Below are positions 16,776 to 25,468 of a DNA stretch of 64,000 nt, in pieces. The stretch spans positions 186,001 to 250,000 of the forward strand of contig NZ_JAALAA010000003.1 of assembly GCF_011045035.1 (NCBI RefSeq), read 5' to 3'. The first letter of the stretch is position 1; the number at the start of each line of letters is the position of its first letter. The translations under genes were made by a program, and so were the position numbers. Source of the DNA: Nocardioides turkmenicus. GTDB lineage: Bacteria > Actinomycetota > Actinomycetes > Propionibacteriales > Nocardioidaceae. The notes under the pieces are model-generated. The model did not search any database, was not told the origin of the DNA, and saw only the letters and a program-made list of their open reading frames with translations.

Positions 16776-17723
16776 ATGAGTCACTTGCCCCTCTTCTGGC
16801 GGGTCTGCCTGACGAACTGGGCGGTCTTCTGCGTCGGCACCCTGGTCCTGGCGCTGTCGCCGGCCCGGGTCTCGGAGCGCGTCCTGGCCTCGGAGGCGGT
16901 GGTGCTGGCGGTCGGGCTGGTCGTGATGGCGACGCTCAACGCGCTCCTGCTGCTGCGCAGCCTGGCGCCGATCGACCGGGTGATCCGCACCATGGACTCG
17001 GTCGACCACCTCTCCCCCGACCAGCGCCTGCCGACCCACGGCAAGGGCGCCGGCGCCCGCCTGGTGGCCAGCTACAACGCGATGCTCGAGCGGCTGGAGA
17101 CCGAGCGGAGCACCAGCAATGCCAAGGCGCTCGCGGCGCAGGAGGCCGAGCGGCACCGGATCGCCCAGGAGCTCCACGACGAGGTCGGGCAGTCGCTCAC
17201 CGTCGTACTCCTGGGGCTGAAGGGGCTGGAGCGACAGGTGCCGGAGGAGGTTCGTCCCGAGCTGGCCGCCGTCCGCGAGTCCGCGCGCACCGGCATCGAC
17301 GACGTACGCCGCGTGGCGCGGCAGCTCCGGCCCGGCGTGCTCGAGGACCTCGGCCTGCACGCCGCCCTGGCCTCGCTGGCCACCGACGTCGGCGCGCTGG
17401 GCCGCACGACCGTACGCCGCACCATCGGGCGTGGGCTGCCCGAGCTGCCCCAGGACCGCGAGCTGGTGATCTACCGGGTCGCCCAGGAGGCGCTCACCAA
17501 CGTCGTCCGCCACGCCCACGCCGCCACCGCGGAGCTCTCCCTGTGCAAGATCGGCGACCGGGTCGTCCTCACCGTCTCCGACGACGGCCGCGGCAGCGCC
17601 GACCTGGTGGCCGGCGCCGGGATCAGCGGCATGCGAGAGCGGGCCCTGCTCGTCGGCGCCGATCTCCAGGTGACCAGCGTCCCCGGACGTGGCACCACCG
17701 TCCGCCTGGAGGTGCCGCTGTGA
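16776..17723 (+). CDS. sensor histidine kinase (NarX/UhpB type)
   Basis: This 315-residue protein starts at ATG 16776. Two membrane helices (AVFCVGTLVLALS; VLAVGLVVMATLNALLLL) precede a HAMP-like linker. A HisKA_3 dimerisation helix follows, with the phospho-acceptor His in RHRIAQELHDEVGQSLTVVL at about residue 131. The C-terminal HATPase_c domain shows the N-box AQEALTNVVRHAHA and the G-boxes DDGRGSA and GRGTTVRLEVPL. The extracellular loop is very short, so it probably senses a membrane signal. It overlaps the next gene by 4 bases and pairs with it. Confidence 0.93.
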   Translation: MSHLPLFWRVCLTNWAVFCVGTLVLALSPARVSERVLASEAVVLAVGLVVMATLNALLLLRSLAPIDRVIRTMDSVDHLSPDQRLPTHGKGAGARLVASYNAMLERLETERSTSNAKALAAQEAERHRIAQELHDEVGQSLTVVLLGLKGLERQVPEEVRPELAAVRESARTGIDDVRRVARQLRPGVLEDLGLHAALASLATDVGALGRTTVRRTIGRGLPELPQDRELVIYRVAQEALTNVVRHAHAATAELSLCKIGDRVVLTVSDDGRGSADLVAGAGISGMRERALLVGADLQVTSVPGRGTTVRLEVPL

Positions 17724-18382
17724 CCCCCACGCCTCCGAAGATCCGGATCCTGCTGGCCGACGACCACACCCTGGTCCGCCGCGGCGTACGCCTCATCCTC
17801 GACGCCGAGCCCGACCTCGAGGTGGTCGCCGAGGCGGCCGACGGCGCCGAGGCGGTGGCCGCGCTGCGCGACATCGAGGTCGACCTGGTGATCCTCGACG
17901 TCGCCATGCCCCGGATGACCGGTCTGCAGGCCGCGCGCGGCATCGCCCGGATGCGTACGCCACCGAAGATGCTGATGCTCTCGATGCACGACAACGAGCA
18001 GTACTTCTTCGAGGCGCTCAAGGTCGGCGCCAGCGGCTACGTCCTCAAGTCGGTCGCCGACGAGGACCTGGTCAAGGCGTGCCGCACCGCGATCCGGGGG
18101 CAGGCGTTCGTCTATCCCGGCGCGATGAGCGCGCTCGTCCGCGACTACCTCGACCGCCTCAACCGCGGCGAGAGCCTGCCGCGCACCGTGCTGACCGAGC
18201 GCGAGGACGAGGTGCTCAAGCTCATCGCCGAGGGTCACTCGACCCGCGAGATCGCGCGCGAGCTGACGATCTCCTACAAGACCGTCGAGCGCCACCGCGA
18301 GAACATCCTCGCCAAGCTGGGCCTGCGCGACCGCACCCAGGTGACCCGCTACGCGATCAGGGCAGGTCTGATCGAGCCCTGA
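17720..18382 (+). CDS. LuxR-type (NarL family) response regulator
   Basis: This 220-residue protein starts at GTG 17720. The receiver domain shows IRILLADDHTLVRRG with the acidic pocket, the phospho-acceptor Asp in VDLVILDVAMPRMTG near residue 55, and Lys in GYVLKSVADEDL. The C-terminal LuxR helix-turn-helix reads EDEVLKLIAEGHSTREIARE then TVERHRENILAKLGLRDRTQ. It is the cognate partner of the kinase just upstream. The targets are unknown; the SLC13-type transporter diverging on the other side of the kinase is one possibility. Confidence 0.94.
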   Translation: MTPTPPKIRILLADDHTLVRRGVRLILDAEPDLEVVAEAADGAEAVAALRDIEVDLVILDVAMPRMTGLQAARGIARMRTPPKMLMLSMHDNEQYFFEALKVGASGYVLKSVADEDLVKACRTAIRGQAFVYPGAMSALVRDYLDRLNRGESLPRTVLTEREDEVLKLIAEGHSTREIARELTISYKTVERHRENILAKLGLRDRTQVTRYAIRAGLIEP

Positions 18383-18403
18383 GGCTCCTACCGGTGCCCG
18401 AGC

Positions 18404-20095
18404 TCAGGCGCCGAACTCCTGGGCGCGCAGCCGCGCCAGGTGCGCGTGCACCAGCGGGAGCACCGACGCGCCCTCGCCGCTCGCGGACGCGACCCGCTTC
18501 ATCGACCCGGCACGTACGTCGCCGACGGCGAACACACCCGGCACCGTCGTCTCCAGGCTCGCGGGCGGGCTCCCGTCGATCCAGTGCTCGCGTGGTACGT
18601 CGCGGCCGGTCAGGACGAACCCGTGCTCGTCGAGAGCCACCCCCTCCGCCAGCCAGGCGCAGTCGGGTTCCGCTCCGAGCAGGCAGAAGAGGCCGTCGGC
18701 GGACGTCTTCGTCTCCTCGCCGGTGTCCAGGTTCTCCAACCTCAGCCACTCCAGCTGGCCCTCACCGCCGCCGTCGGCGACGATCGTGCGGGGCCGGACC
18801 TGGATGTTCGACGTCGCATCGATCTCGCGCACCAGGTAGGCCGACATGGTCTCCGCGAGGTCGTGCCGCCGGACCAGGATCGTCACCGACTTCGCGAACT
18901 TGGCGAGGTGGATGGCAGCCTGCCCGGCCGAGTTGCCGCCGCCCACCACGAAGACCTCACGGCCCTGCATCTCGCGCGCCATCGACGTCGCGGCGCCGTA
19001 GTAGACGCCCGCACCGACCAGGTCGTCCACGCCGGGCACCCCGAGCCGTCGATAGGTCACGCCCATGGCGAGCACGACCGTACGCGCGCAGAACTGCGCG
19101 CCGCGTACGTGCACGTGCTGGTGCTCGGGCTCGTCGACCGGACCGGGCTCGATCCCGGTCACCGGTCGCCCGGAGAAGAAGCGGGCGCCGAACCGGCTGG
19201 CCTGGATGCGGGATCGCTGGGCGAGGCGCATGCCCGAGATGCCGCGCGGGAATCCGAGGTAGTTGCGGATCATCGAGCTCGAGCCCGCCTGGCCGCCGAT
19301 CGCGTCGCGCTCCACGACGACCGTCGCCAAACCCTCCGACGCCGCGTAGACGGCCGCTGCGAGGCCCGCCGGCCCGGCGCCCACGATGGCGACGTCGGCG
19401 ATCACACCTTCGGGGATGTCGTCGAACCCGCCGTAGATGGCCTCTGCGGCCGTCGCCGTCGTCGCCCCGGAGACCACCCGGCCCGTGAAGGTATGGACCA
19501 GGGGCAGCTGTGCCCCCGGGCCGGCGGCCTCGATGATCTCCTGCGCCTCGTCGTCGCTCGGCTCGAGCGCGCGAAGCGGGAAACCCATGCGTTCGAGCAG
19601 GTCGCGGATCGCCGCCGCGTCCCGATCGCCCGGCTCGGCCACGACGTCGGTCACGGTCACCAGGGGCCTGCCCACCGACCAGCCCCACTCCGAGAGGAGC
19701 TCGATCAGTGCGGTGTGGAACTCCTCGTCCCGCGGGCCGCGCGGGATGAGGACGTAGGTGTCCATCTCGCGCTCGAGCGCCGCGTCACGCAGGTCGTCGA
19801 GAGCACCGGTGAAGTCCTCCCACGAGACCAGGGCGACCCGGCGTGCCGTCGCCACGATGCCCGGTACGCGGCGGAGGAGATCGATCGAGGTGCCCTCGTC
19901 GAGCACGTGCTCGACGGCGACCATCGCGATCTGCGCACCCTCGGCCACGAGCTCCTGGGTCCTGTCGAGGCCGGCGGTGAAGCCGACGACCGGCTCGATC
20001 CGGTAGTCACGGTCGTACCGGGCCCGGAACTCCCGCTCGATGACCTCGGCGTGCTCGCCGCCGACCAGCACGATGACCGGCTTGTCACGCTCCAT
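18404..20095 (-). CDS. fused receiver-like/thioredoxin reductase-like FAD oxidoreductase lacking CxxC
   Basis: This 563-residue protein has three parts. Residues 1-135 look like a degenerate receiver domain (KPVIVLVGGEHAEVIEREFR). Residues ~145-215 form a glutaredoxin/thioredoxin-like middle. The C-terminal flavoprotein has an FAD motif near 237 (AIVGAGPAGLAAAVYAASEG), an NAD(P)H motif near 383 (VGGGNSAGQAAIHLAKFA) and the closing FAVGDVRAGSMKRVASASGE. Where thioredoxin reductases carry CxxC the sequence is VYYGAATSMARE, so the redox disulfide is absent and it cannot reduce thioredoxin by the standard mechanism. The actual electron acceptor is unknown. Confidence 0.85.
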   Translation of the reverse strand: MERDKPVIVLVGGEHAEVIEREFRARYDRDYRIEPVVGFTAGLDRTQELVAEGAQIAMVAVEHVLDEGTSIDLLRRVPGIVATARRVALVSWEDFTGALDDLRDAALEREMDTYVLIPRGPRDEEFHTALIELLSEWGWSVGRPLVTVTDVVAEPGDRDAAAIRDLLERMGFPLRALEPSDDEAQEIIEAAGPGAQLPLVHTFTGRVVSGATTATAAEAIYGGFDDIPEGVIADVAIVGAGPAGLAAAVYAASEGLATVVVERDAIGGQAGSSSMIRNYLGFPRGISGMRLAQRSRIQASRFGARFFSGRPVTGIEPGPVDEPEHQHVHVRGAQFCARTVVLAMGVTYRRLGVPGVDDLVGAGVYYGAATSMAREMQGREVFVVGGGNSAGQAAIHLAKFAKSVTILVRRHDLAETMSAYLVREIDATSNIQVRPRTIVADGGGEGQLEWLRLENLDTGEETKTSADGLFCLLGAEPDCAWLAEGVALDEHGFVLTGRDVPREHWIDGSPPASLETTVPGVFAVGDVRAGSMKRVASASGEGASVLPLVHAHLARLRAQEFGA

Positions 20096-20122
20096 GCCGC
20101 ACAGCGTAGACGCCGCGGTGGC

Positions 20123-20914
20123 TCAGTCGCCGAGGAACTGGCGCAGGGCCGCCAGGAACGTCTCCGGCTTCTCGGAGTGGACCCAGTGGCCGGCGCCCTT
20201 GATGGTCACCTTGCGGTAGCGCGGGAACCATTCCTTCATCGCCGGCGCGTACTCGTCGGCGACATAGTTCGACAGCTCGCCGGCCAGCCACAGCACGGGC
20301 CCGTCGTAGGGGTCGTATGCCTTCAGCTCCTCGGCAGGCCAGGCGCCGATGCGGTCGAGGTCACGGCCGAGTACGTCCAGGTTCATCGCCCAGCGCCAGC
20401 CCTCGCCGTCGCGGCGCAGGTTCTGCAGCAGGAAGCCGCGGATCGTCGGGTCCGGGACCGCCTCCTGCATCCCCGCGTCCGCCTCCTCGCGCCGGGTGAT
20501 GCGGCTCAGGTCGAGGCCCTGCATCGCCTCGACGTACGTCTTGAAGCCGCCGACGCGCTCGTAGACGACCGGCGACATGTCGGCCACGACCAGCTTCGCG
20601 ACCAGCTCGGGGCGGGTGATCGCGAGCAGCATCGCCACCTTGCCGCCCATCGAGTGACCGACCACGGTCGCAGGGTCGTCGGCCCCGTCATCAGCAGAGA
20701 GCAGCTCGGCGACGGCGGCGGTCACGTCGAGGTAGCCGAAGGTGTCGGGCTGCGGCGATCGGCCGTGGTGGGGCAGGTCGACCAGCGTCACCCGGTGCTT
20801 GTCGGCCAGCTGCTTGCCGAGGGTGTTCCAGTTGCGTCCCTGGCCGAAGAGCCCGTGCAGGAAGACGACGCGGCTGCCGGTCTCGCCGAGCTCGAGCGTG
20901 TGCAGGTCAGTCAC
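20123..20914 (-). CDS. alpha/beta-fold hydrolase
   Basis: This 263-residue protein has the oxyanion-hole motif VFLHGLFGQGRNW, the nucleophile elbow GHSMGGKVAML and the catalytic His in IKGAGHWVHSEKPETFL near the end. It resembles the YbfF/ABHD11-like esterase group. It acts in the cytoplasm and the substrate is unknown. It follows the FAD oxidoreductase gene head-to-tail on the minus strand with a 27-base gap, so the two may be co-transcribed. Confidence 0.9.
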   Translation of the reverse strand: MTDLHTLELGETGSRVVFLHGLFGQGRNWNTLGKQLADKHRVTLVDLPHHGRSPQPDTFGYLDVTAAVAELLSADDGADDPATVVGHSMGGKVAMLLAITRPELVAKLVVADMSPVVYERVGGFKTYVEAMQGLDLSRITRREEADAGMQEAVPDPTIRGFLLQNLRRDGEGWRWAMNLDVLGRDLDRIGAWPAEELKAYDPYDGPVLWLAGELSNYVADEYAPAMKEWFPRYRKVTIKGAGHWVHSEKPETFLAALRQFLGD

Positions 20915-20946
20915 AAGCGAGGATCGTACGTGCGCTGTCGACTTGC

Positions 20947-21702
20947 TCAGAAGTCGAAGCCGTCGAACATGTCCCCGAGGCCCTCGCCGAAGCCGCCGAT
21001 CGCCTCGCCCATGCCCTCGCCGATCTCACCGATCGCCTCGAAGCCACCGAACGCGCCGAACATCATGCCCGCGAACATCCAGTCCATCGGCCCGAAGGAG
21101 CCGAAGTAGCCACGGGCGTAGGGCTGGTAGGCCGGGCCGCCCTGCCAGTAGGGCACTCGCTCGTTGCCCACCATCACCTTGCGGCTGTCCGGCTCGGCAC
21201 CGGCCCGGATCCGCTCGAGGTCGAGCGCGCAGGCGGGTACGTCACGGGGCACGCCACCTGGGGGCGCCCACTCCACGTCCTCGACCGAGAGCCCGTGGCG
21301 GGGGTCGAAGAAGCACGGCGGGCGGCGCTTCGGCAGCGGCTCGCCGGCGACCCGCGCCTTCACGCACGCGATCGCGTAGCGGCCGTCCTCGACGATCGTG
21401 GTGATCTGCTTGACGTCGTCAGGCGAGGTCATCTTGTCGACGGTGCGCTTGGCGGTCTCGTACTCGTCCAGCGCCCGCTGGTAGTCGGCGTTGGCGCCCT
21501 CGTCGAGCTCCTTGCCGGCCATGTCGAGGTCGAGCTTCTGCAGCTCCTCACCGAAGGCGGTGACGTCCTCGAAGGCGAGCTGCTTGACCGGCTCGAGCTC
21601 GGCGCGCTGCTTTTCCAGCGCTCGCGCCTGCGAGCGCCTGCTGGTCACGACCACGGTCCCGATCACCGCGACGACGATGAGAAGTGCGATCAGAAGTCCC
21701 AC
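20947..21702 (-). CDS. membrane-anchored protein with Gly/Phe-rich C-terminus
   Basis: I do not recognise a named family. The 251-residue protein begins VGLLIALLIVVAVIGTVVVT, a single membrane helix. A charged helical domain follows (AELEPVKQLAFEDVTAFGEE and on to YAIACVKARVAG). A short Cys-containing segment resembles a small zinc-type knuckle (PPCFFDPRHGLS, then PACALDLERI). The tail is rich in Gly, Met and Phe (GEGMGEAIGGFGEGLGDMF). The GTG at 21702 is chosen because TACGCT lies 7 bases upstream (leaderless arrangement). The soluble part would face the cytoplasm if the Arg-rich segment after the helix is inside. Confidence 0.7.
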   Translation of the reverse strand: MGLLIALLIVVAVIGTVVVTSRRSQARALEKQRAELEPVKQLAFEDVTAFGEELQKLDLDMAGKELDEGANADYQRALDEYETAKRTVDKMTSPDDVKQITTIVEDGRYAIACVKARVAGEPLPKRRPPCFFDPRHGLSVEDVEWAPPGGVPRDVPACALDLERIRAGAEPDSRKVMVGNERVPYWQGGPAYQPYARGYFGSFGPMDWMFAGMMFGAFGGFEAIGEIGEGMGEAIGGFGEGLGDMFDGFDF

Positions 21703-21742
21703 GTCATTCAGCGTACTGCCACGGTGGTCGGGACCGTCCCGC

Positions 21743-23521
21743 TCAGGAGTAGTCGCGGAAACCCTTGCCGGTCTTGCGACCGAGGTAGCCCGCAGTGACC
21801 AGGTGCTCCAGCAGCGGCGCGGGCGCGAAGCCCGGCTCGCGGAACTCGAGGTAGAGCTCGCGCTCGATGGCGAGCGAGACGTCGTTGCCGACCACGTCGA
21901 GCAGCTCGAAGGGGCCCATCGGCAGCGCACAGCCGAGCTTCATCGCGGTGTCGATGTCGTCGGCGGTGGCGTAGTGGGCCTCGAGCATCTTGACCGCGTC
22001 GTTGAGGTAGGGGAACAGCAGCGCGTTGACGATGAAGCCGGCGCGGTCGCCGCACGAGACCGGCGACTTGCCGACCTTCGCGCACAGCGCCCGGACGGTC
22101 TCGGAGACCTCCTCGGCCGTGGTGACCGTGGAGACGACCTCGACCAGCTTCATCACCGGAGCCGGGTTGAAGAAGTGCATCCCGACGACGTCGGCTGGCC
22201 GCTTCGTCACCCTGGCCAGCTCGATGACCGGCAGGCTCGAGGTCGTGGTCGCCAGGATCGCGCCCGGCTTGCAGATGTCGTCGAGGTTCTCGAAGAGCGT
22301 GGTCTTGATGGCCAGGTCCTCGGCGATGGCCTCCACCACGATGTCGACGTCGGCCAGGTCGTCCAGCGCGGTCGTGCCGGTGAGCCGGCCGAGGATCTCG
22401 GGCTTCTCCGACTCGTCCAGCTTGCCCCGGCCGATCGCCTTGTCGAGGCTCTTGGTGATGCGTTCGCCGACCTTGGCCACCTTGTCGGGGCTACGCCCCA
22501 CGTACGTCACGTCGTAGCCACCCTTGGCGAACACCTCGACGATCCCGGAGGCCATCGTCCCGGTCCCGACCACGCCGACCTTGGCGATGTCACGCCGCAG
22601 CTCGTGGGTGGCGTCGGCGCTCGGGGTGAGCGCGTCCGGCACCACGACGGGCGAGTCGGCGGCCTCGTAGGTGTAGAAGCCACGACCCGACTTCCGCCCG
22701 AGCATCCCGGCGGTGACCATCTGCTTGAGGATGGGCGCGGGGGCGTGCAGGCGGTCGCGGCCCTGGCGGTACATCGTGTCGAGGATCTCGTAGGAGGTGT
22801 CCAGACCGATCAGGTCCAGCAGCGCCAGCGGGCCCATCGGGTAGCCGCAGCCCAGCCGCATCGCGGTGTCGATGTCCTCGCGGGTGGCGTAGTGGCCCTC
22901 GAACATCGAGACCGCGTGGTTGAGGTAGCCGAAGAGCAGCGCGTTGGCGATGAACCCGGCGCGGTCACCGCAGACCACCGGCGACTTGCCGAGCTTGCCG
23001 ACGACCTCGCGGGCGTCCTCGAGCACGTCGGGCTCGGTCACCACGGTGCGTACGATCTCGACGAACTTCTGCACCGGGGCCGGGTTGAAGAAGTGCACGC
23101 CGACGACGCGGCCGGGGTGCTTGGACGCGGTCGAGATCTCGGTCACCGACAGCGAGGACGTGTTGGTCGCCAGGATCGTCTCGGGAGCGACGATCTCGTC
23201 GAGGGTGGCGAGGATCGACTTCTTCAGCTCCAGCGACTCCACGACCGCCTCGACGACCATGTCGACGTCCTTGAGCGCCGTCGCGTCGGTGGCGAAGGAG
23301 ATCCGGCCGAGCAGCGCCTCCTGCTCCTCCTCGCTGAGCTTGCCGCGCTTCACCGCGCGGCCGGTCGAGTGCGCCAGGTGCGCCTTGCCGCGCTCGAGGC
23401 CCTCCTCGTCCCGCTCCACCCCGACGACGGTGAACCCGTTGCGGGCGAACACCTCCGCGATCCCGGCCCCCATGGTGCCGAGGCCGACGACTCCGACTGT
23501 CTCGATCGTGCGCTCACTCAT
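21743..23521 (-). CDS. tandem 3-hydroxyacyl-CoA dehydrogenase
   Basis: This 592-residue protein consists of two complete 3-hydroxybutyryl-CoA dehydrogenase modules. Module 1 starts ETVGVVGLGTMGAGIAEVFA and has VGVHFFNPAPVQKF and GDRAGFIANALLFGYLNHAV. Module 2 starts near residue 300 with AKVGVVGTGTMASGIVEVFA and has VGMHFFNPAPVMKL and GDRAGFIVNALLFPYLNDAV. Both keep the NAD-binding glycines and the catalytic His of HFFNPAP. It oxidises 3-hydroxyacyl-CoA or reduces acetoacetyl-CoA, linking thiolase to crotonyl-CoA in the ethylmalonyl-CoA route or acting in beta-oxidation. The start is ATG 23521. No copy of the shared palindrome is seen upstream, unlike its paralogue at 24.2-25.4 kb. Confidence 0.93.
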   Translation of the reverse strand: MSERTIETVGVVGLGTMGAGIAEVFARNGFTVVGVERDEEGLERGKAHLAHSTGRAVKRGKLSEEEQEALLGRISFATDATALKDVDMVVEAVVESLELKKSILATLDEIVAPETILATNTSSLSVTEISTASKHPGRVVGVHFFNPAPVQKFVEIVRTVVTEPDVLEDAREVVGKLGKSPVVCGDRAGFIANALLFGYLNHAVSMFEGHYATREDIDTAMRLGCGYPMGPLALLDLIGLDTSYEILDTMYRQGRDRLHAPAPILKQMVTAGMLGRKSGRGFYTYEAADSPVVVPDALTPSADATHELRRDIAKVGVVGTGTMASGIVEVFAKGGYDVTYVGRSPDKVAKVGERITKSLDKAIGRGKLDESEKPEILGRLTGTTALDDLADVDIVVEAIAEDLAIKTTLFENLDDICKPGAILATTTSSLPVIELARVTKRPADVVGMHFFNPAPVMKLVEVVSTVTTAEEVSETVRALCAKVGKSPVSCGDRAGFIVNALLFPYLNDAVKMLEAHYATADDIDTAMKLGCALPMGPFELLDVVGNDVSLAIERELYLEFREPGFAPAPLLEHLVTAGYLGRKTGKGFRDYS

Positions 23522-23581
23522 GCCCGCATCCTGCCACGGTGTGATGCCAGGCACGCCAGGACGCCGCTAGATTCAGGCCCC

Positions 23582-24088
23582 GTGACCGAACAGACCCAGG
23601 CGGCCGAGACCGTCGAGGCCGAACGCATCGAGGCCGAGCGGATCATCCCCGCCTCCCCCACCGACATCTTCGCCGTTCTCGTCGACCCGGACGGCCATGT
23701 CGCCATCGACGCCTCCGGCATGCTCCAGTCCGCGGAGGGAGCCCCGGTCGCCGCGGTCGGCGACCGGTTCGTCGTCCACATGGACCGCGAGGCCCTCGGC
23801 GACTACCCGATGGGCAGGTACGACGTCACCGTGATCATCACAGGCCTCGAACCCGGCCGGTCGATCGAGTGGACCATCGACGGCACCATCAAGCCGCCGA
23901 TCGGTCACCGCTTCGGCTACCAGCTCGAGCAGCTCGACTCCGGAGACACCCGAGTCACCTCCTACTGCGACTGGTCCACCGCCCTCCCCGAGTGGAAGCC
24001 GATCTTCCCGGTCATCGACCAGAAGTCGATTCGGGCCACCCTGGGAATCCTGGAACGAGCCGTACGCCGCGGCTACCCCAGACCCTGA
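23582..24088 (+). CDS. SRPBCC (START-like) family protein
   Basis: This 168-residue protein starts at GTG 23582. The N-terminus is acidic, and the following sequence fits the SRPBCC lipid/polyketide-binding fold: IIPASPTDIFAVLVDPDGHV at the first strand-helix and SIRATLGILERAVRRG in the long C-terminal helix. Such proteins bind hydrophobic ligands or act as cyclases; no ligand can be assigned. It is divergent from the tandem dehydrogenase gene and ends just before a very large inverted repeat. Confidence 0.8.
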   Translation: MTEQTQAAETVEAERIEAERIIPASPTDIFAVLVDPDGHVAIDASGMLQSAEGAPVAAVGDRFVVHMDREALGDYPMGRYDVTVIITGLEPGRSIEWTIDGTIKPPIGHRFGYQLEQLDSGDTRVTSYCDWSTALPEWKPIFPVIDQKSIRATLGILERAVRRGYPRP

Positions 24089-24108
24089 CCGAGCCTCGGC
24101 GCCGCCGG

Positions 24109-24210
24109 CCGAATCCTCAGAAGATGCAGCCGAGTCTGCAGTTGTGGGTGACGAAACTGCCCTTTCGTTCGCCACAACTGCAGACTCGGCCGCCAGAAGT
24201 GAGGATTCGG
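24109..24210. repeat. long two-stage inverted repeat between convergent genes
   Basis: Outer arms CCGAATCCTCA (24109-24119) and TGAGGATTCGG (24200-24210) enclose inner arms CCGAGTCTGCAGTTGTGG (24130-24147) and CCACAACTGCAGACTCGG (24172-24189). All are exact. It lies between the 3' ends of the SRPBCC and dehydrogenase genes and could end transcription from both sides, although there is no U-tract. Confidence 0.75.
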
Positions 24211-24213
24211 CTG

Positions 24214-25380
24214 TCAGTAGGTGTGGAAGCCCTCGCCGGTCTTGCGGCCGAGCTTGCCTTCCTGGACCTTCTGGACCAGGAGGGCGGCGGGGTCGAAGCC
24301 GGGCTCGCCGAACTCGTTGCGGAGCTCGGACTGGATGGCCAGGGAGACGTCGTTGCCGACGACGTCGAGGAGCTCGAAGGGCCCCATCGGGAACCCGGCG
24401 GTCTCCTTGATCGCGGCGTCGATCTCGTCCATCGCGACGCCGGACTCGTGCAGCTTGACGGCGTCGTTGAGGTAGGGGAACAGCAGCGCGTTGACGATGA
24501 AGCCTGAGCGGTCGCCGCAGGAGACCGGGACCTTCTCGACCGCCGTGGACAGCGCGCGGACGGTCTCGTCGACCTCGGCCGAGGTGAGGTCGGTGGTGAC
24601 CACCTCGACGAGCTTCATGACCGGCGCCGGGTTGAAGAAGTGCATCCCGATGACGTCGCCGGGGCGCGAGGTGACCTTGGCCAGCTCGGTGATCGGCATC
24701 GAGCTGGTGGTCGTGGCGAGGATGGCACCCGCCTTGGCGATGCGGTCGAGGTCGCGGAAGAGCTCGGTCTTGACGTCGAGGTCCTCGGCGATGCCCTCGA
24801 CGATCAGGTCGGCCCCGGCGAGGTCCTCGCGGGACGTGCTGCCGGTCAGGCGGCCGAGCACGGCGGCCTTGGTCTCCTCGTCCGAGCGGCCCTTGGCGAT
24901 GGCCTTGTCGAGCGACTTGGTGATCCCGGCGACGACTCCGTCGAGCTTCTCCGGGGAGCGGCCGACGAAGACGACGTCGTAGCCCGCCTGGGCGAAGACC
25001 TGGACGATGCCCGAGGCCATGGTGCCGGTGCCGACCACGCCGATCTTCTCGATCGTGTGGCGCAGCTCCGGAGCGCGTACGTGGTCCCCGGCGGCCGAGG
25101 CGAACGACCCGGACTCGCCGGCGACCTGGGTGAGCAGGCCGGCCGGCTTGTGCAGGTTGTCGCCGGTCTCCTCGAAGCGGGCGAGCAGCGCGTCGCGTAC
25201 TGCGGAGGCGCCGATCTCGTCGACCGTGGCCAGCGGTCCCTGGGGGTAGCCGCAGCCGAAGCGCATGGCGTTGTCGATGTCCGTGGCGGTGGCGTAGCCC
25301 GACTCAAGCATGCGAATCGCGTGGTTGAGGTAGGGCAGTACGAGCACGTCGTGGATGGAACCCTGGGTCGAAACCGTCAT
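24214..25380 (-). CDS. 3-hydroxyacyl-CoA dehydrogenase, shortened tandem form
   Basis: This 388-residue paralogue of the tandem enzyme has lost the first NAD-binding domain. It begins MTVSTQGSIHDVLV and goes straight into the C-terminal half of module 1 (LPYLNHAIRMLESGYATATD, then GCGYPQGPLATVDEIG). A complete second module follows: EKIGVVGTGTMASGIVQVFA, IGMHFFNPAPVMKL, GDRSGFIVNALLFPYLNDAV. One intact dehydrogenase unit therefore remains. The cut is unlikely to be random decay, because the gene has its own copy of the shared operator 24 bases before the ATG at 25380 and an open frame throughout. Probable role: 3-hydroxybutyryl-CoA/acetoacetyl-CoA interconversion in the ethylmalonyl-CoA route. 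Confidence 0.88.
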   Translation of the reverse strand: MTVSTQGSIHDVLVLPYLNHAIRMLESGYATATDIDNAMRFGCGYPQGPLATVDEIGASAVRDALLARFEETGDNLHKPAGLLTQVAGESGSFASAAGDHVRAPELRHTIEKIGVVGTGTMASGIVQVFAQAGYDVVFVGRSPEKLDGVVAGITKSLDKAIAKGRSDEETKAAVLGRLTGSTSREDLAGADLIVEGIAEDLDVKTELFRDLDRIAKAGAILATTTSSMPITELAKVTSRPGDVIGMHFFNPAPVMKLVEVVTTDLTSAEVDETVRALSTAVEKVPVSCGDRSGFIVNALLFPYLNDAVKLHESGVAMDEIDAAIKETAGFPMGPFELLDVVGNDVSLAIQSELRNEFGEPGFDPAALLVQKVQEGKLGRKTGEGFHTY

Positions 25381-25403
25381 GCGACGGAAGACTGCCAAAT
25401 TTA

Positions 25404-25417
25404 TTACCCATGAGTAA
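25404..25417. promoter_or_regulatory. operator TTACC-CATG-AGTAA of the shortened dehydrogenase
   Basis: This is the same palindrome class and spacing as at 9089-9102, 9703-9716 and 35417-35430, with one base off symmetry. It lies 24 bases upstream of the ATG at 25380. The nucS start is 52 bases away on the other side, so an effect on nucS cannot be excluded. Confidence 0.6.
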
Positions 25418-25468
25418 CCCCTGGTGGCGTGACGCTGCTCACATGAGGCCATGCGATACGTTCTCCCG

